Assembly (NCBI RefSeq): GCF_030687295.1
Contig: NZ_CP117425.1
Coordinates: forward strand, 5,584,001-5,648,000
DNA length: 64,000 bases
Direction: 5' to 3'
Source of the DNA: Pseudomonas beijingensis
GTDB taxonomy: Bacteria > Pseudomonadota > Gammaproteobacteria > Pseudomonadales > Pseudomonadaceae
The notes beneath the pieces are model-generated. The model made no database searches and was not told the origin of the DNA. It saw only the letters and a program-made list of their open reading frames with translations. Made by a program: the position numbers and the translations under genes. Of the stretch, positions 45,629-54,517 are shown piece after piece. The first letter of the stretch is position 1. Every line of letters starts with the position of its first letter.

Positions 45629-48600
45629 CTAGTTATCTGTAGCGATATCGAGTCTGGGCAGCGCCTTGACGATTTTCTGGGTTTCCACGCTCACTGTGAC
45701 CACGCGCTGGAACAGCTCCAGTGGGTACTTGGGGTTGCCCATAGTTTCCACTGCCCAATCGTTAGCATCGTTGACAATGCCGCTGGCCTTGTCGGTACGC
45801 ACCGCTTGGCGATCCATCACCCAATCCAGTGCTGGCTTGCCGTTGACCACGTATTCCCAAGCTGCCTCGGGGATCCCCTTGAGGGTTATGCGGTGGTTGT
45901 AGATGACTGTGCTTTTGTCTCCTTTCTTAGCGAACTTCATCTTTTCCACCCGGTAATCGGCGCCATTCAACGTGCCCCTGGCCTCGATGGTCAGGGGATA
46001 GGGTTCGACGGTTTCGTAGTTCAGGTGGAGATCGGCCAAGGCGCGGCCTGCCTTGCTGAAGGCCCAGAAGTCGGCAGCCTTTTTCACAGCCGGGATGCGC
46101 GGCAGCTCTTTACTCAAATTGTCGGAAAAGCGCTCACGGTAGTCCGAGGAATGGAGGATTCCGTAGACGTAGTAAAACAGGTCCTCCTTGCTGATCTGCT
46201 CACCTGGGTAGGCCGCGTGGAAGTGAGACTGGCCTGTGTCCGTGATAGCCTCACGGCGGCGCAAGCCACCCTCAACCGGCTCAGCGAAAAGGTCGTCATC
46301 GCAAGCCTGAGCGGCTTCGTCGTAGAGGTAGAGGGGGAAGCATTGACCACCGCCGTCAGGCTGCAAGCAGGTAACGCTATCGACCATATAAGCAATCTGG
46401 CCATCGCCCCGCCAATTTCCCTTAACCATGATGGCTCTGTTTTCAGATGTGGCGTCTGGGAAGATGCGCGGCATCTGGTAGACCATCTCGTTGAAACGAC
46501 GATTGAAGTACAGCCATTGCTTGGTGAAGGGGCGATATAGACCGGGCACCATGCAGTCGGCGTCGAAGGCATAGCTGCGATCTCTGCCAAGATCCTGTTT
46601 CAGTGCGCGAGTCCAGCTGATACGGGTCGGATTAGTGTCTATGAAACCATCAACTTTCGCCTGCCGTGCTTTGGTATCCATCCCCGGATGCGCCGCATTG
46701 AAGCGCTCCACCTCGGTATTGTAGAAGTCAATCATGCTGCTCATATTGACTTCCAGCTTGTGCTTGCTGGTGTTGTAGGCCCAAGAGTCTCGGCCGGTCG
46801 CAACACCCAGTGAAAAGCTGTCAAATAGCTTGGGCGCATCGCCCTTCTTATCTCCCATCAAGATGAACTGGCTGAAACTATCGTCGCGCTGTTTGAGCCA
46901 GTCACCGTGCTCATCCGGGGTGATTGATTGCCAGTGTTCGATACCGGCCACGCTGACGTAGTTTGCGATCTTCTCCAGCTTTTCTTCGCGGCTGAGATAG
47001 TCGCCAATGTCATGGAAATAAATCTGCCCATGTGTCTGCGCCTCGGGATTCTTGACCAGAAGCGAGATGGCGATGGGTGTACGGCTGCCACTGCCGAAAA
47101 TTTTGCCCCCTTCCTTCCGAGAGATTTCGCCGCTGGTGCGTTGATTGCCTCGCAGATGGAACACATAGAGGCTAGAGAACTCCTCCGCCAAGCATTTGCG
47201 CATGCCGTCGGAAGACGTTGATTCCAAGTATCCAGCATTGGTGACAAAGCCGATCACACCCGCGTCGCCAATACGATCGCTGGCCCAGCGGATCGCACGG
47301 ATATAGCTGTCATATATATTCTTCACGGACGTCATTGAGGAGCGTGCCGCGTAAGTAGAAGCGATGCAGGCATCGAGCGATGGGTAAGCGAGATTCGTGT
47401 TGTTGTTGTCATTTGCACTACCTTGCCCAATAGAATAGGGGGGATTACCCACAATCACCCGAATATCCAAATCCTTCTGGCGTCTACGCCGGGCGCTGTT
47501 GTCCTCTAGTAGTGCATCTACCAAATCGTCCTTCTCATACATCTGAAAAGTATCGGTCAGGCAGATACCTTCAAATGGGGTGTACTCGTCGATCACTTCG
47601 CCGTGATAGGCAGCTTCGATATTGATGGCTGCAATGTAGTAGGCCAGCAGCACCAGCTCGTTGGCATGGATCTCATGCTTATATTTGTGCGGCAACTCTT
47701 CCGGCTTGATCAGACCCGACTGGATCAGGCGTGTGATGAACGTCCCTGTGCCGGTAAAAGGGTCGATGATGTGAACGCCCTTACTGCCTAGAGTTTGGCC
47801 GAACTCCTGTTGCAGCAGGTGGTTGACGCTGTGGAGGATGAAGTCCACAACCTCGACCGGGGTGTAAACGATGCCCAAGCGCTCCGTCATCTTGGGGAAG
47901 GCGTTGCGGAAGAACTTGTCGTACAGCTCGACGATGATCTTCTGCTTGCCTTGGGCGTTGTCGATGCCGGCAGCGCGTTGACGAACGCTGGCATAGAACT
48001 TTTCCAGTGTGTCGGCTTCCTTGGCCAGGTGATGCTCATGGAGCGCGTCCAGCACGCCTTGCATGGCCTTGGACATGGGGTTGTGGCTGGCGAAGCTGTA
48101 TTCCTCGAACAGCGCATCGAACACTGGCTTGGTTACCAGATGCTGGGCGAGCATTTCGATGATCTCGCCATCGCTGATGCTGTCGTTGAGATCATCGCGC
48201 AGCTCAGCGGCGAAGGCCTCGAAAGTCGCTCTCTCCCTGATGTGTACAGGGTTCTCCAAAATGCCCTGGATACGGTCGATATGGGTGCGGGCGATCTTGG
48301 CGATGTCGTTGGCCCAGTCTTCCCAGTGGTGGCGGTTGCCGCACTTGTCGACGATCTTGGCGTAGATGGCCTTCTCGATTTCACCCACTTCGTAGGTCAA
48401 TTCGGCCTGCTGGGTCATCTGACCTTCGACGTCGTACTTAGCGCGTTTCTCACCAATGCCGTACTGACCTTTGCCTGCCTGGCCGTTGCTGGTGCCGCTA
48501 GCTTTCCTGGTCTTTTTCTCGGCCTTGTCGGTGATGGCGATGACTTCCATCTTGCGCGGGTCAGAGCCGATCAGATCGAGCTTGTTGACCATGGCGTCGA

Positions 48601-50524
48601 AGCTGTCGTCGTGCGAGCGCAGTGCCTGGAGCACCTGCCAGACGACCTTGTAGGTCTGATTGTCGTTGAGGGCTACATGGGGTTCCGTATTGGCTGGGAT
48701 AACCACCGGCAACACCACATAGCCACGCTTCTTGCCTGGTGCGTTGCGCATCACTCGGCCTACGGATTGCACCACGTCCACTTGGGAGTTGCGCGGAGTG
48801 AGGAAAAGCACCGCGTCCAGTGCCGGTACGTCCACGCCCTCAGACAGGCAGCGCACGTTGCTAAGGATGCGGCATGTGTTGGTGGGTGGTTCTTCTTTCA
48901 GCCAGTTGAGCTTGGCTTCTTTCTGGCTGGCGTTCATGCCGCCATCGACGTGTGCTGCTTCACAGATGATGCGCGAGCCCTCGTCGATCTCTTCGGACTC
49001 CTGGTAAGCCTCAACCACCGACTGGAACATGCTGGCGATGTTGATCGAGCTGACCTTGTGCTTGGTTCCTTTGTAGTTAGGCGAGATGACCTGGCAGAAG
49101 GCCACAGCGCGCTTCATGGGCTGATCATCACCCACAAGATTTTCAGCTAGCCCTTGTTTGGCCAGCGCCTTCCAGCAGCCGACGATCTTGGCGGCGTCGT
49201 CCACCTTGAGTTGATTGTCTTCGTCCTTCAGCAGTTCCTGAAGCCGACGACTGATAACGCTCTCTTCAACAGTGAGTACCAGCACCTTGTAGTCGGTGAG
49301 CAGACCGCGCTGAACAGCCTCGGAGAAGTTGATGACGAACAACTCTTTGCCGTAAAGCGCTTCGTCATCCATCGAGCACAGGGTGACTTCACCAGACTCG
49401 GCCTTGATCTTGGCGTTGTCGCCGTAGATGCGCGGCGTAGCGGTCATGTACAGGCGTTTGGTGGCACGGATGTAGTCGACATCATGAATGCGAACGAAGG
49501 TGCTTTCGTCATCATCGTCGAAGGTCGCGCCGGTTGTGCGGTGGGCTTCGTCGCAGATCACCAGATCGAAAGCGGCAAGGCCATGATCAGCCTGGGCGCG
49601 GCTGATCACGTCGATGGAGTGATAGGTGGAGAACACCACACTCATGTGCTCGGCATCATGGCGCTTGAGCATTTCCGCTGCGAGGCGATCTGCCTTAGTG
49701 GTGGCCGGGTAGCGTAACTCGTGGGTGAACACCTGAACGGCGTCATCCTCTGCTTTGCGCTTCTTGCCTACGTCGCTGTCGGAGCAGACGGCAAAGCTGT
49801 GGAGCGGGGTTGCGCTTTCCTGCGTCCATTCGGTGAGGGTCTGCGAGAGTAGCGACAGGCTGGGTACTAGGAACAGTACGCGCTTGCCCTTGCCGGCCTG
49901 CTGCTCGGCAATTTTCAGGCTGGTGAAGGTCTTGCCGGTGCCGCAAGCCATGATCAGCTTGCCGCGTTCGGCGTCCTTGAGGCCCACGGCCACGGCATTC
50001 AGCGCGGTTTGCTGGTGCTCGCGCAGTTGCTTCTTGGCCTTGAGGGCGACGGCCTGATTGGGTTGATACTTGGCCCAGTCAATTTGGCTGTCTTCCAAGG
50101 CTTGTAGGTCGATCTTACTGACAGGGGGCTGCTGGCCTTGCAGCGCATCCTCGGCGTGCTCGCTCCAATTGTTGGTGGTGGCAACAATGACGCGGTGCGA
50201 GAACGGCGCCTTGCCCGAGGCGGTGAAGAAACTGTCTATGTCCTTCTTCTGGACTTTGTAGTCCTCGGCGTACAGCTTGCACTGGATGGCGTGGTACTCG
50301 CCGGTGCCCTGGGTTCGTGCCACCAAGTCGATACCCGAGTCCTTACCGCTGAGGCCCTGCTCCTTGGCCCAGTTGGCGAATGTCCAAACCTTGTCGTACA
50401 GATCACTGTAGGTGGCTTCGTTACGCAGGTAGGCGCAGATCAGCTCTTCGAAGTAGGTGCCTTTCTCGCGTTCGGTAACGGAGGCGGAGCGGTAGGTGTT
50501 GAGCAACGCAGAGAGGGCAGACAT
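45629..50524 (-). CDS. Type ISP single-chain restriction-modification enzyme (LlaGI-like)
   Basis: This 1631-residue polypeptide combines all restriction-modification activities. In order it has an Mrr-like nuclease domain (about 1-135; GKDSGIDLVAR ... AIQCKLY) and a superfamily 2 translocase with Walker A ACGTGKT near 193, CDEAHR near 323, and SVGRVMRNAPGKKRGY as motif VI. A helical coupler follows, then an N6-adenine methyltransferase with DPFTGTGTF near 920 and NPPY near 1027, and a C-terminal target-recognition domain (about 1200-1600). Length and order match Type ISP enzymes, which translocate along DNA and cut when two converge. It needs no partner subunit, and none is encoded beside it. 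It converges on the IS66 scar and the Zorya operon. Confidence 0.9.
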   Translation of the reverse strand: MSALSALLNTYRSASVTEREKGTYFEELICAYLRNEATYSDLYDKVWTFANWAKEQGLSGKDSGIDLVARTQGTGEYHAIQCKLYAEDYKVQKKDIDSFFTASGKAPFSHRVIVATTNNWSEHAEDALQGQQPPVSKIDLQALEDSQIDWAKYQPNQAVALKAKKQLREHQQTALNAVAVGLKDAERGKLIMACGTGKTFTSLKIAEQQAGKGKRVLFLVPSLSLLSQTLTEWTQESATPLHSFAVCSDSDVGKKRKAEDDAVQVFTHELRYPATTKADRLAAEMLKRHDAEHMSVVFSTYHSIDVISRAQADHGLAAFDLVICDEAHRTTGATFDDDDESTFVRIHDVDYIRATKRLYMTATPRIYGDNAKIKAESGEVTLCSMDDEALYGKELFVINFSEAVQRGLLTDYKVLVLTVEESVISRRLQELLKDEDNQLKVDDAAKIVGCWKALAKQGLAENLVGDDQPMKRAVAFCQVISPNYKGTKHKVSSINIASMFQSVVEAYQESEEIDEGSRIICEAAHVDGGMNASQKEAKLNWLKEEPPTNTCRILSNVRCLSEGVDVPALDAVLFLTPRNSQVDVVQSVGRVMRNAPGKKRGYVVLPVVIPANTEPHVALNDNQTYKVVWQVLQALRSHDDSFDAMVNKLDLIGSDPRKMEVIAITDKAEKKTRKASGTSNGQAGKGQYGIGEKRAKYDVEGQMTQQAELTYEVGEIEKAIYAKIVDKCGNRHHWEDWANDIAKIARTHIDRIQGILENPVHIRERATFEAFAAELRDDLNDSISDGEIIEMLAQHLVTKPVFDALFEEYSFASHNPMSKAMQGVLDALHEHHLAKEADTLEKFYASVRQRAAGIDNAQGKQKIIVELYDKFFRNAFPKMTERLGIVYTPVEVVDFILHSVNHLLQQEFGQTLGSKGVHIIDPFTGTGTFITRLIQSGLIKPEELPHKYKHEIHANELVLLAYYIAAINIEAAYHGEVIDEYTPFEGICLTDTFQMYEKDDLVDALLEDNSARRRRQKDLDIRVIVGNPPYSIGQGSANDNNNTNLAYPSLDACIASTYAARSSMTSVKNIYDSYIRAIRWASDRIGDAGVIGFVTNAGYLESTSSDGMRKCLAEEFSSLYVFHLRGNQRTSGEISRKEGGKIFGSGSRTPIAISLLVKNPEAQTHGQIYFHDIGDYLSREEKLEKIANYVSVAGIEHWQSITPDEHGDWLKQRDDSFSQFILMGDKKGDAPKLFDSFSLGVATGRDSWAYNTSKHKLEVNMSSMIDFYNTEVERFNAAHPGMDTKARQAKVDGFIDTNPTRISWTRALKQDLGRDRSYAFDADCMVPGLYRPFTKQWLYFNRRFNEMVYQMPRIFPDATSENRAIMVKGNWRGDGQIAYMVDSVTCLQPDGGGQCFPLYLYDEAAQACDDDLFAEPVEGGLRRREAITDTGQSHFHAAYPGEQISKEDLFYYVYGILHSSDYRERFSDNLSKELPRIPAVKKAADFWAFSKAGRALADLHLNYETVEPYPLTIEARGTLNGADYRVEKMKFAKKGDKSTVIYNHRITLKGIPEAAWEYVVNGKPALDWVMDRQAVRTDKASGIVNDANDWAVETMGNPKYPLELFQRVVTVSVETQKIVKALPRLDIATDN

Positions 50525-50687
50525 CGGTAAAAATTCCTTTTGTACTACGTCAGGCGCATCGCGAGCGCCAAATCGGCCCAGTCTAGCAATTCAGCCGACG
50601 CTTGAGCGATTCAGACAGTGCAGGCAGGGCCAGATGTCCAAGGATTGGGTTGTGCTCAATTTCCCTGGCATACCTACCTCTCTGGGG

Positions 50688-50976
50688 TCAGCTCTCCCTA
50701 AATGTCGAGATCACCAGACCAAACGCCAAATCACTGATCATGGCATTAGCCGAAGCCAGGGTCTCACTGAGGTTGGCAAGCAGACATTCCGAATCAATAT
50801 CCGGTGCGAAACAGAAGATGGTGTAGGGTTTGTCAGACGTTTCGTCCTTCGGCGTAAGCTTCAGGTAGTAATCCAAAGCCCGGCTGGCTGCATCATCGAT
50901 GCTTCTTGTTATGAGCCGACTGCACGCGAGACACGGTTTCGTCGGTAGCTGGCGGGCTCGGTGTAATTTTAGCAAT
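50688..50976 (-). pseudogene. Decayed DUF3077/DUF6124-type gene (copy B)
   Basis: This is a degraded paralogue of the intact gene at 53563-53922. The start codon is ATT (50976-50974) instead of ATG. After ITPSPPATDETVSRVQSAHNKK one inserted base breaks the frame (CATCGAT against CTTGAT in the intact copy). The remainder, DDAASRALDYYLKLTPKDETSDKPYTIF and so on, is in the next frame. The last 35 residues are replaced by VISTFRES. Its structured leader (51000-51290) is kept. Confidence 0.85.
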
Positions 50977-51290
50977 GGTAAAGCTCCTAGAGTCTGTTGG
51001 AGCTACCACCATTCGCTGCGAAACGAAGTTGGGGTGGCAGCTGTACGCGGGTTCGCAGACCGGGACTCTAGGGACCGGCAGACCCGAGGGTCTCCCACGC
51101 ACAGCCACCTCTGACGAAATCACAGACATGGGCGATCTGCTTTCGAAGGTGACGTTGTGCGCCTATAGAGTCCGGGCTGCGAAACCTGATCACTGATGAG
51201 CAGTGACGGACTCAAACTACCGAGGGGACGCAAGGCGCACAAGCCGGCGGATTCTGGCGTAGTTGTAAGCAATGGCGCAAGACGACGTCA
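50977..51290 (-). promoter_or_regulatory. Structured leader RNA of DUF3077/DUF6124 locus, copy B
   Basis: On the RNA (minus) strand: element 1 contains GACTCTA (51172-51166), element 2 is CCTAGAGTC (51072-51064), element 3 is GACTCTAGG (50994-50986) overlapping the AGGAG ribosome-binding site. Element 2 is the loop of a CCGG/CCGG hairpin set inside a long GGTGGCTGTGCG/CGCGTACAGCTGCC outer stem, next to an AGACCC/GGGTCT hairpin. A further hairpin TCACTGCTCATCAGTGA lies upstream (51190-51206). The layout matches copy A although the paired sequences differ. Confidence 0.7.
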
Positions 51291-51333
51291 GCCCCTCCCA
51301 AATCCCACGCGCCTCAATAAACACCGCGTCGCC

Positions 51334-51375
51334 TCACCCTAACTTGTTCAAACAAACCACCTTCGGCTGGGTCTC
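51334..51375 (-). pseudogene. 3'-terminal fragment of an aldehyde dehydrogenase gene (attachment-site-like)
   Basis: On the minus strand this reads [16 protein letters not shown], nearly the same as the end of the intact aldehyde dehydrogenase at 57633 ([16 protein letters not shown]). Identity over 40 bases is 33/40, with an exact 18-base block (51356-51373 against 57655-57672). Only about 13 codons are present, in the same orientation. It is either one end of an element inserted at the 3' end of that gene, or the stub of a lost paralogue. Confidence 0.7.
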
Positions 51376-51392
51376 CGCCCCCCCTATCCGGC

Positions 51393-51965
51393 TCAATGAT
51401 AAAGGGCCCAGACACCTAACAGTGCCAGCGCCCAGAGCAAAACGCCTGACGCCATGAAGAGGTAATTCCATACGGTGAAACGCGAATTGCTCGACGCTTG
51501 AGGATCATTGGCGGCGAAGTTGATCAGCGGTTGACTTCGGCTCACCACATAGGCCCGCAGCGGAATCGCCAACAGCAACCAACCGGCCAGAAATGCAAGG
51601 CTATCGACGCGCTTCGCCACTGAATTCAATACGCTGGCACCGACCGTCAGCACGACATATACGGTTGCCCACTGTTCGTAATCCCACTCAAATGTGCGAC
51701 CGCTGCCGCGAATTTTCTCGCTCGCCTGGCGATACAGTTGGTGAATGAAAAATATGCACAGCAGGCCGCGCGCCCATGGCCAGATATCTGCCTGGTTGTA
51801 CTGCTTGTAAAGGCTCCAGTTTTTGTATGACCAGTAATAGAAATAGAAGCCAAACGTCAGGGTCGCCAGTGTCAAAAGCTTTGCTGGCGACACCACATAG
51901 AATTCGGATGGCTGAACGACGGTCTCCAGTGGAGCTAAAGGTGGTGCGTAAACATTTTCGGACAC
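51393..51965 (-). CDS. DUF4234-like multi-pass membrane protein
   Basis: This 190-residue inner-membrane protein has a short polar N-terminus and about five hydrophobic segments. FYVVSPAKLLTLATLTFGFYFYYWSYKNW is the start of many DUF4234-type proteins; the YWSYKNW block recurs in that family. The function is unknown. It has no close operon partner: the gene upstream on the same strand is the Mrr-like nuclease, 200 bases away. It lies between the two DUF3077/DUF6124 copies. Confidence 0.8.
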   Translation of the reverse strand: MSENVYAPPLAPLETVVQPSEFYVVSPAKLLTLATLTFGFYFYYWSYKNWSLYKQYNQADIWPWARGLLCIFFIHQLYRQASEKIRGSGRTFEWDYEQWATVYVVLTVGASVLNSVAKRVDSLAFLAGWLLLAIPLRAYVVSRSQPLINFAANDPQASSNSRFTVWNYLFMASGVLLWALALLGVWALYH

Positions 51966-52167
51966 GGCAAGTTCCTTAATCAGGGTGAACTGATAAAGCT
52001 AACGACCTGCTGGGCAAAATGTTGAGCAAAACAACGTAGGCCATCACCGCAACCCATCATGGAAACGCCGTATGTCCCCTCCGTTCTCATGTCGCTGGCG
52101 ACGATATAAGGACGGAACGAGTTATCGAAATAGCTTTTTAGCGACATGACAGGTGAGCAATACCTCC

Positions 52168-53181
52168 CTACGCAGGAACGTAAAAGTAGCTCAACGGCAC
52201 CAATCGCTTGGTCTCTGGATCGGTAGCTGGATAATGCGCCATCAACGTGCGAGCCAATTCATCCAGCGTCCACATTGTCAGATGCACGTTAGCCCGCTCA
52301 CCCTCATAAAGCGCCTCCTTTGTGAAGCCTCCAGTGCTCACATACAGCCCTCGATCCTCCTTGTGCCGCCCACCAAGAAAGCTGCGGATCTCATTACTCC
52401 CCATCCGTACATTTCGATGCTTAACCTCAACAACAATGCGCGGCGGCTCAAATCCAAAGCCGTCGGGCGAAGCAATGATGTCTTTGCCACGATCAGCACC
52501 GGCCGGGGAGACGAGCGTTTTGTAGCCCATCGCTCGTAAGATGCCAGCAACCAGCTCCTGCATTTCAGACCAGTCCAGGCTATTGATTTGGTCCTTGATA
52601 CGCTCGAAAGCAATCTCCTGAACACCTTTCAGCGGATCTTCAAGAGCTTCGGGATCGTCGATTAAGTCCTTCGGCGATGCCGATACGTCTTTACCGGTAG
52701 CAAGGGCAAGCAATTCCTTCTGAGCAACCTCCGCAACGTTAAATATGGTTAGCGTGGACCCCAAGCTATTTCTGCTGACGCTGTTTAGCTTGTCGCGATC
52801 AACCTCATGCGGATACCACTCAACAGGCCTGGTCAACGACATCCCATCGTCTGCCAGATCGGGACGAAGCTGGCATGCGCCAGTGAAGCGACCTACCAAG
52901 TAGGTCCGGTTCGCAGGCGAGTAAGTGACGACCGTATCGCCTTCTTTGATTTCGTTAACGAAACGAAACACCTGAGAAGCACCCGATACGGCGCTAGCAT
53001 CCTTAATACCAGGCTGGAGTTCCTTATAAGCTTGGATCAAGGCCTTTCGGGAAACGCCAGGCTTTGCGGCAAGTGCTAACTGAGCCCAACCGATGGCTGC
53101 CAGATTTCGATCCCTGAAGTCGTCATAGAGACGACCGCCATCACCTCGAACCATCCACATCGTTGGCATATTGGTACTCAT
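52168..53181 (-). CDS. Mrr-like restriction endonuclease
   Basis: This 337-residue protein has a C-terminal Mrr-type nuclease (PD-(D/E)xK: Asp234 in GADRGKDIIA, Glu252-Val-Lys254 in VEVKHRN). The N-terminal region (about 5-110, MWMVRGDGGRLYDDFRDRN ... GDTVVTYSPANRTYLVGRF) resembles the EVE-like or PUA-like reader part found in modification-dependent enzymes. A role as a stand-alone type IV-like nuclease that cuts modified foreign DNA is likely but inferred. ATG 53181 (MSTNMPTMW) is chosen over one three codons earlier. It is part of the defence cluster. Confidence 0.85.
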   Translation of the reverse strand: MSTNMPTMWMVRGDGGRLYDDFRDRNLAAIGWAQLALAAKPGVSRKALIQAYKELQPGIKDASAVSGASQVFRFVNEIKEGDTVVTYSPANRTYLVGRFTGACQLRPDLADDGMSLTRPVEWYPHEVDRDKLNSVSRNSLGSTLTIFNVAEVAQKELLALATGKDVSASPKDLIDDPEALEDPLKGVQEIAFERIKDQINSLDWSEMQELVAGILRAMGYKTLVSPAGADRGKDIIASPDGFGFEPPRIVVEVKHRNVRMGSNEIRSFLGGRHKEDRGLYVSTGGFTKEALYEGERANVHLTMWTLDELARTLMAHYPATDPETKRLVPLSYFYVPA

Positions 53182-53503
53182 CCTTTCCACGGAATCCGGA
53201 ACGTGAATGTAGCAATGGTGATAGCACCGTGTGAATCAAAGCTTTCAGAAAGCCAGCCATAGACACTCCTGGGCACATGCCCAGCTCAGATAACATGGGC
53301 TGGCGATTCAAAATGAAAGCAAGGCACACTGCGGCAAGCGCCATCGACAATAGCGATTTAATAGACCAGTCCGCATAGTTACCGGCCTAGGGCGCTGCTG
53401 TGGTCATGATCTACATTAGCGATTAAATGAAATTCACAGCCAAAATTGAGCGACGAACCCTCGGCGCTCCCATACCTGACGCCCATTGCCGCGAGCTCTC
53501 ACG

Positions 53504-53534
53504 AAAAAAGGCCTTGCTGAGCAAGACCTTTTTT
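53504..53534. terminator. Bidirectional intrinsic terminator
   Basis: AAAAAAGGCCTTGC (53504-53517), loop TGA, GCAAGACCTTTTTT ending at 53534. The stem is flanked by A and T runs, so it works on both strands. It ends the DUF3077/DUF6124-type gene that stops at 53563 on the minus strand. The rest of the gap from 53182 to 53562 contains nothing recognised. Confidence 0.85.
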
Positions 53535-53562
53535 CCTTTCAAAGCGCGAGTGCCTCGCCCTT

Positions 53563-53922
53563 CTACCTCACCTCAACAATATCCAAAGCCCGATTCGCCA
53601 ACAGCTCACTCACCTCAATCACCTGCAAAATCCCCAACGCAAAATGCCGTCGAGATCCCTCAAGACCAAACGCCAAATCACTGATCATGGCATTCGCCGA
53701 AGCCAGGTTTTCACTGAGATTGGCCAGCAGACATTCCGAATCAACATCCGGTGCGATGCGGAAGATGGTGTTGGGTTTGTCGGACGTTTCGTCCTTCGGC
53801 GTAGGCTTCAGGTAGTAATCCAACGCCCGGTTGGCAGCGTCATCAAGCTTATTGTTACGAGCAGACTGAGCGCGAGATACATGCTCATCTGTGGTCGGAG
53901 GGTTCGGTGTAATTTTTGCCAT
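53563..53922 (-). CDS. DUF3077/DUF6124-type small protein (copy A, intact)
   Basis: This 119-residue protein, common in fluorescent pseudomonads, is of unknown function. Visible are a polar N-terminus (MAKITPNPPTTDEHVSRAQS), the LDYYLKPTPK segment, the FRIAPDVDSECLLANLSENLASANAMISDLA core helix pair and a C-terminal HFALGILQVIEVSELLANRAL helix. No signal peptide or membrane segment is present. ATG 53922 has AAGGA about 10 bases upstream, inside a complementary element of the leader. It is single-gene, with its own long leader and terminator. Confidence 0.82.
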   Translation of the reverse strand: MAKITPNPPTTDEHVSRAQSARNNKLDDAANRALDYYLKPTPKDETSDKPNTIFRIAPDVDSECLLANLSENLASANAMISDLAFGLEGSRRHFALGILQVIEVSELLANRALDIVEVR

Positions 53923-54215
53923 CGACTTAGGTTCCTTAAGTGATGCTGCAGCCACCTCGCGACTAAACGAGAGGGCGGCAGCTGTGCGCAGGTTAGTCGA
54001 CCGGTGAACCTAAGAATCCCGGCGCGCCCGGGGGCGCCCTGCGCACAGCCACCATCAATACAGGAACAGCACAGCCTGTCCGACGGGACTTGGTACGCCT
54101 TAGGTTGAGACGGGCGACTAAACCCGATCACTGATGCTCAGTGACAGGATTCAAACTACCGACGCCCTCCAAGACGCACAAGCCGGCGGATTCTGGCGTA
54201 GTTGTAGGCAATGGC
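53923..54215 (-). promoter_or_regulatory. Structured leader RNA of DUF3077/DUF6124 gene, copy A (putative switch)
   Basis: On the RNA strand: element 1 AACCTAAG (54106-54099), element 2 CTTAGGTTC (54014-54006), element 3 GAACCTAAG (53934-53926), the last overlapping the AAGGA ribosome-binding site. Element 2 sits in the loop of a CCGG/CCGG hairpin, beside a GGCGCC/GGGCGC hairpin. Both are enclosed by GGTGGCTGTGCGCAGG / CCTGCGCACAGCTGCC. A small hairpin TCACTGAGCATCAGTGA lies upstream (54128-54144). Element 2 can pair with either 1 or 3, so ribosome access could switch. Confidence 0.72.
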
Positions 54216-54290
54216 GCAAGGCGATGTCGGTCGTGGCTAATCTCATTGAGTCAAGATAAACAGCTGGCTGGAATGTTGCTGATGCACCGC

Positions 54291-54317
54291 TATCGCGAGC
54301 AAGCTCGCTCCCACAGA
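54291..54317. repeat. Single REP unit
   Basis: TATCGCGAGCAAGCTCGCTCC at 54291, an unpaired unit of the GTGGGAGC family. From 54320 to 54517 no gene is evident. Confidence 0.8.
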
Positions 54318-54517
54318 GGAGCTTGTCTACATACGTTGCAGAGGAATGCATTCACGACCGGCTGCATCCTTGCAGCCAGTCGCGAAGAGGGTTACGACTC
54401 GTTGTTCAATGGGGCTTGCGAGCAACATCGCAATGAATCAGGCGGGATATCTCGATCATATCCACAACGGTTTTGTCATCGACCGCAAACCCGCTACCTG
54501 AAACCCCGGTGTTGCTG

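Noticed and set aside
53427..53684. Small plus-strand gene antisense to the DUF3077/DUF6124-type gene
   Set aside because: It runs through the terminator at 53504-53534 and into the antisense of a conserved protein.
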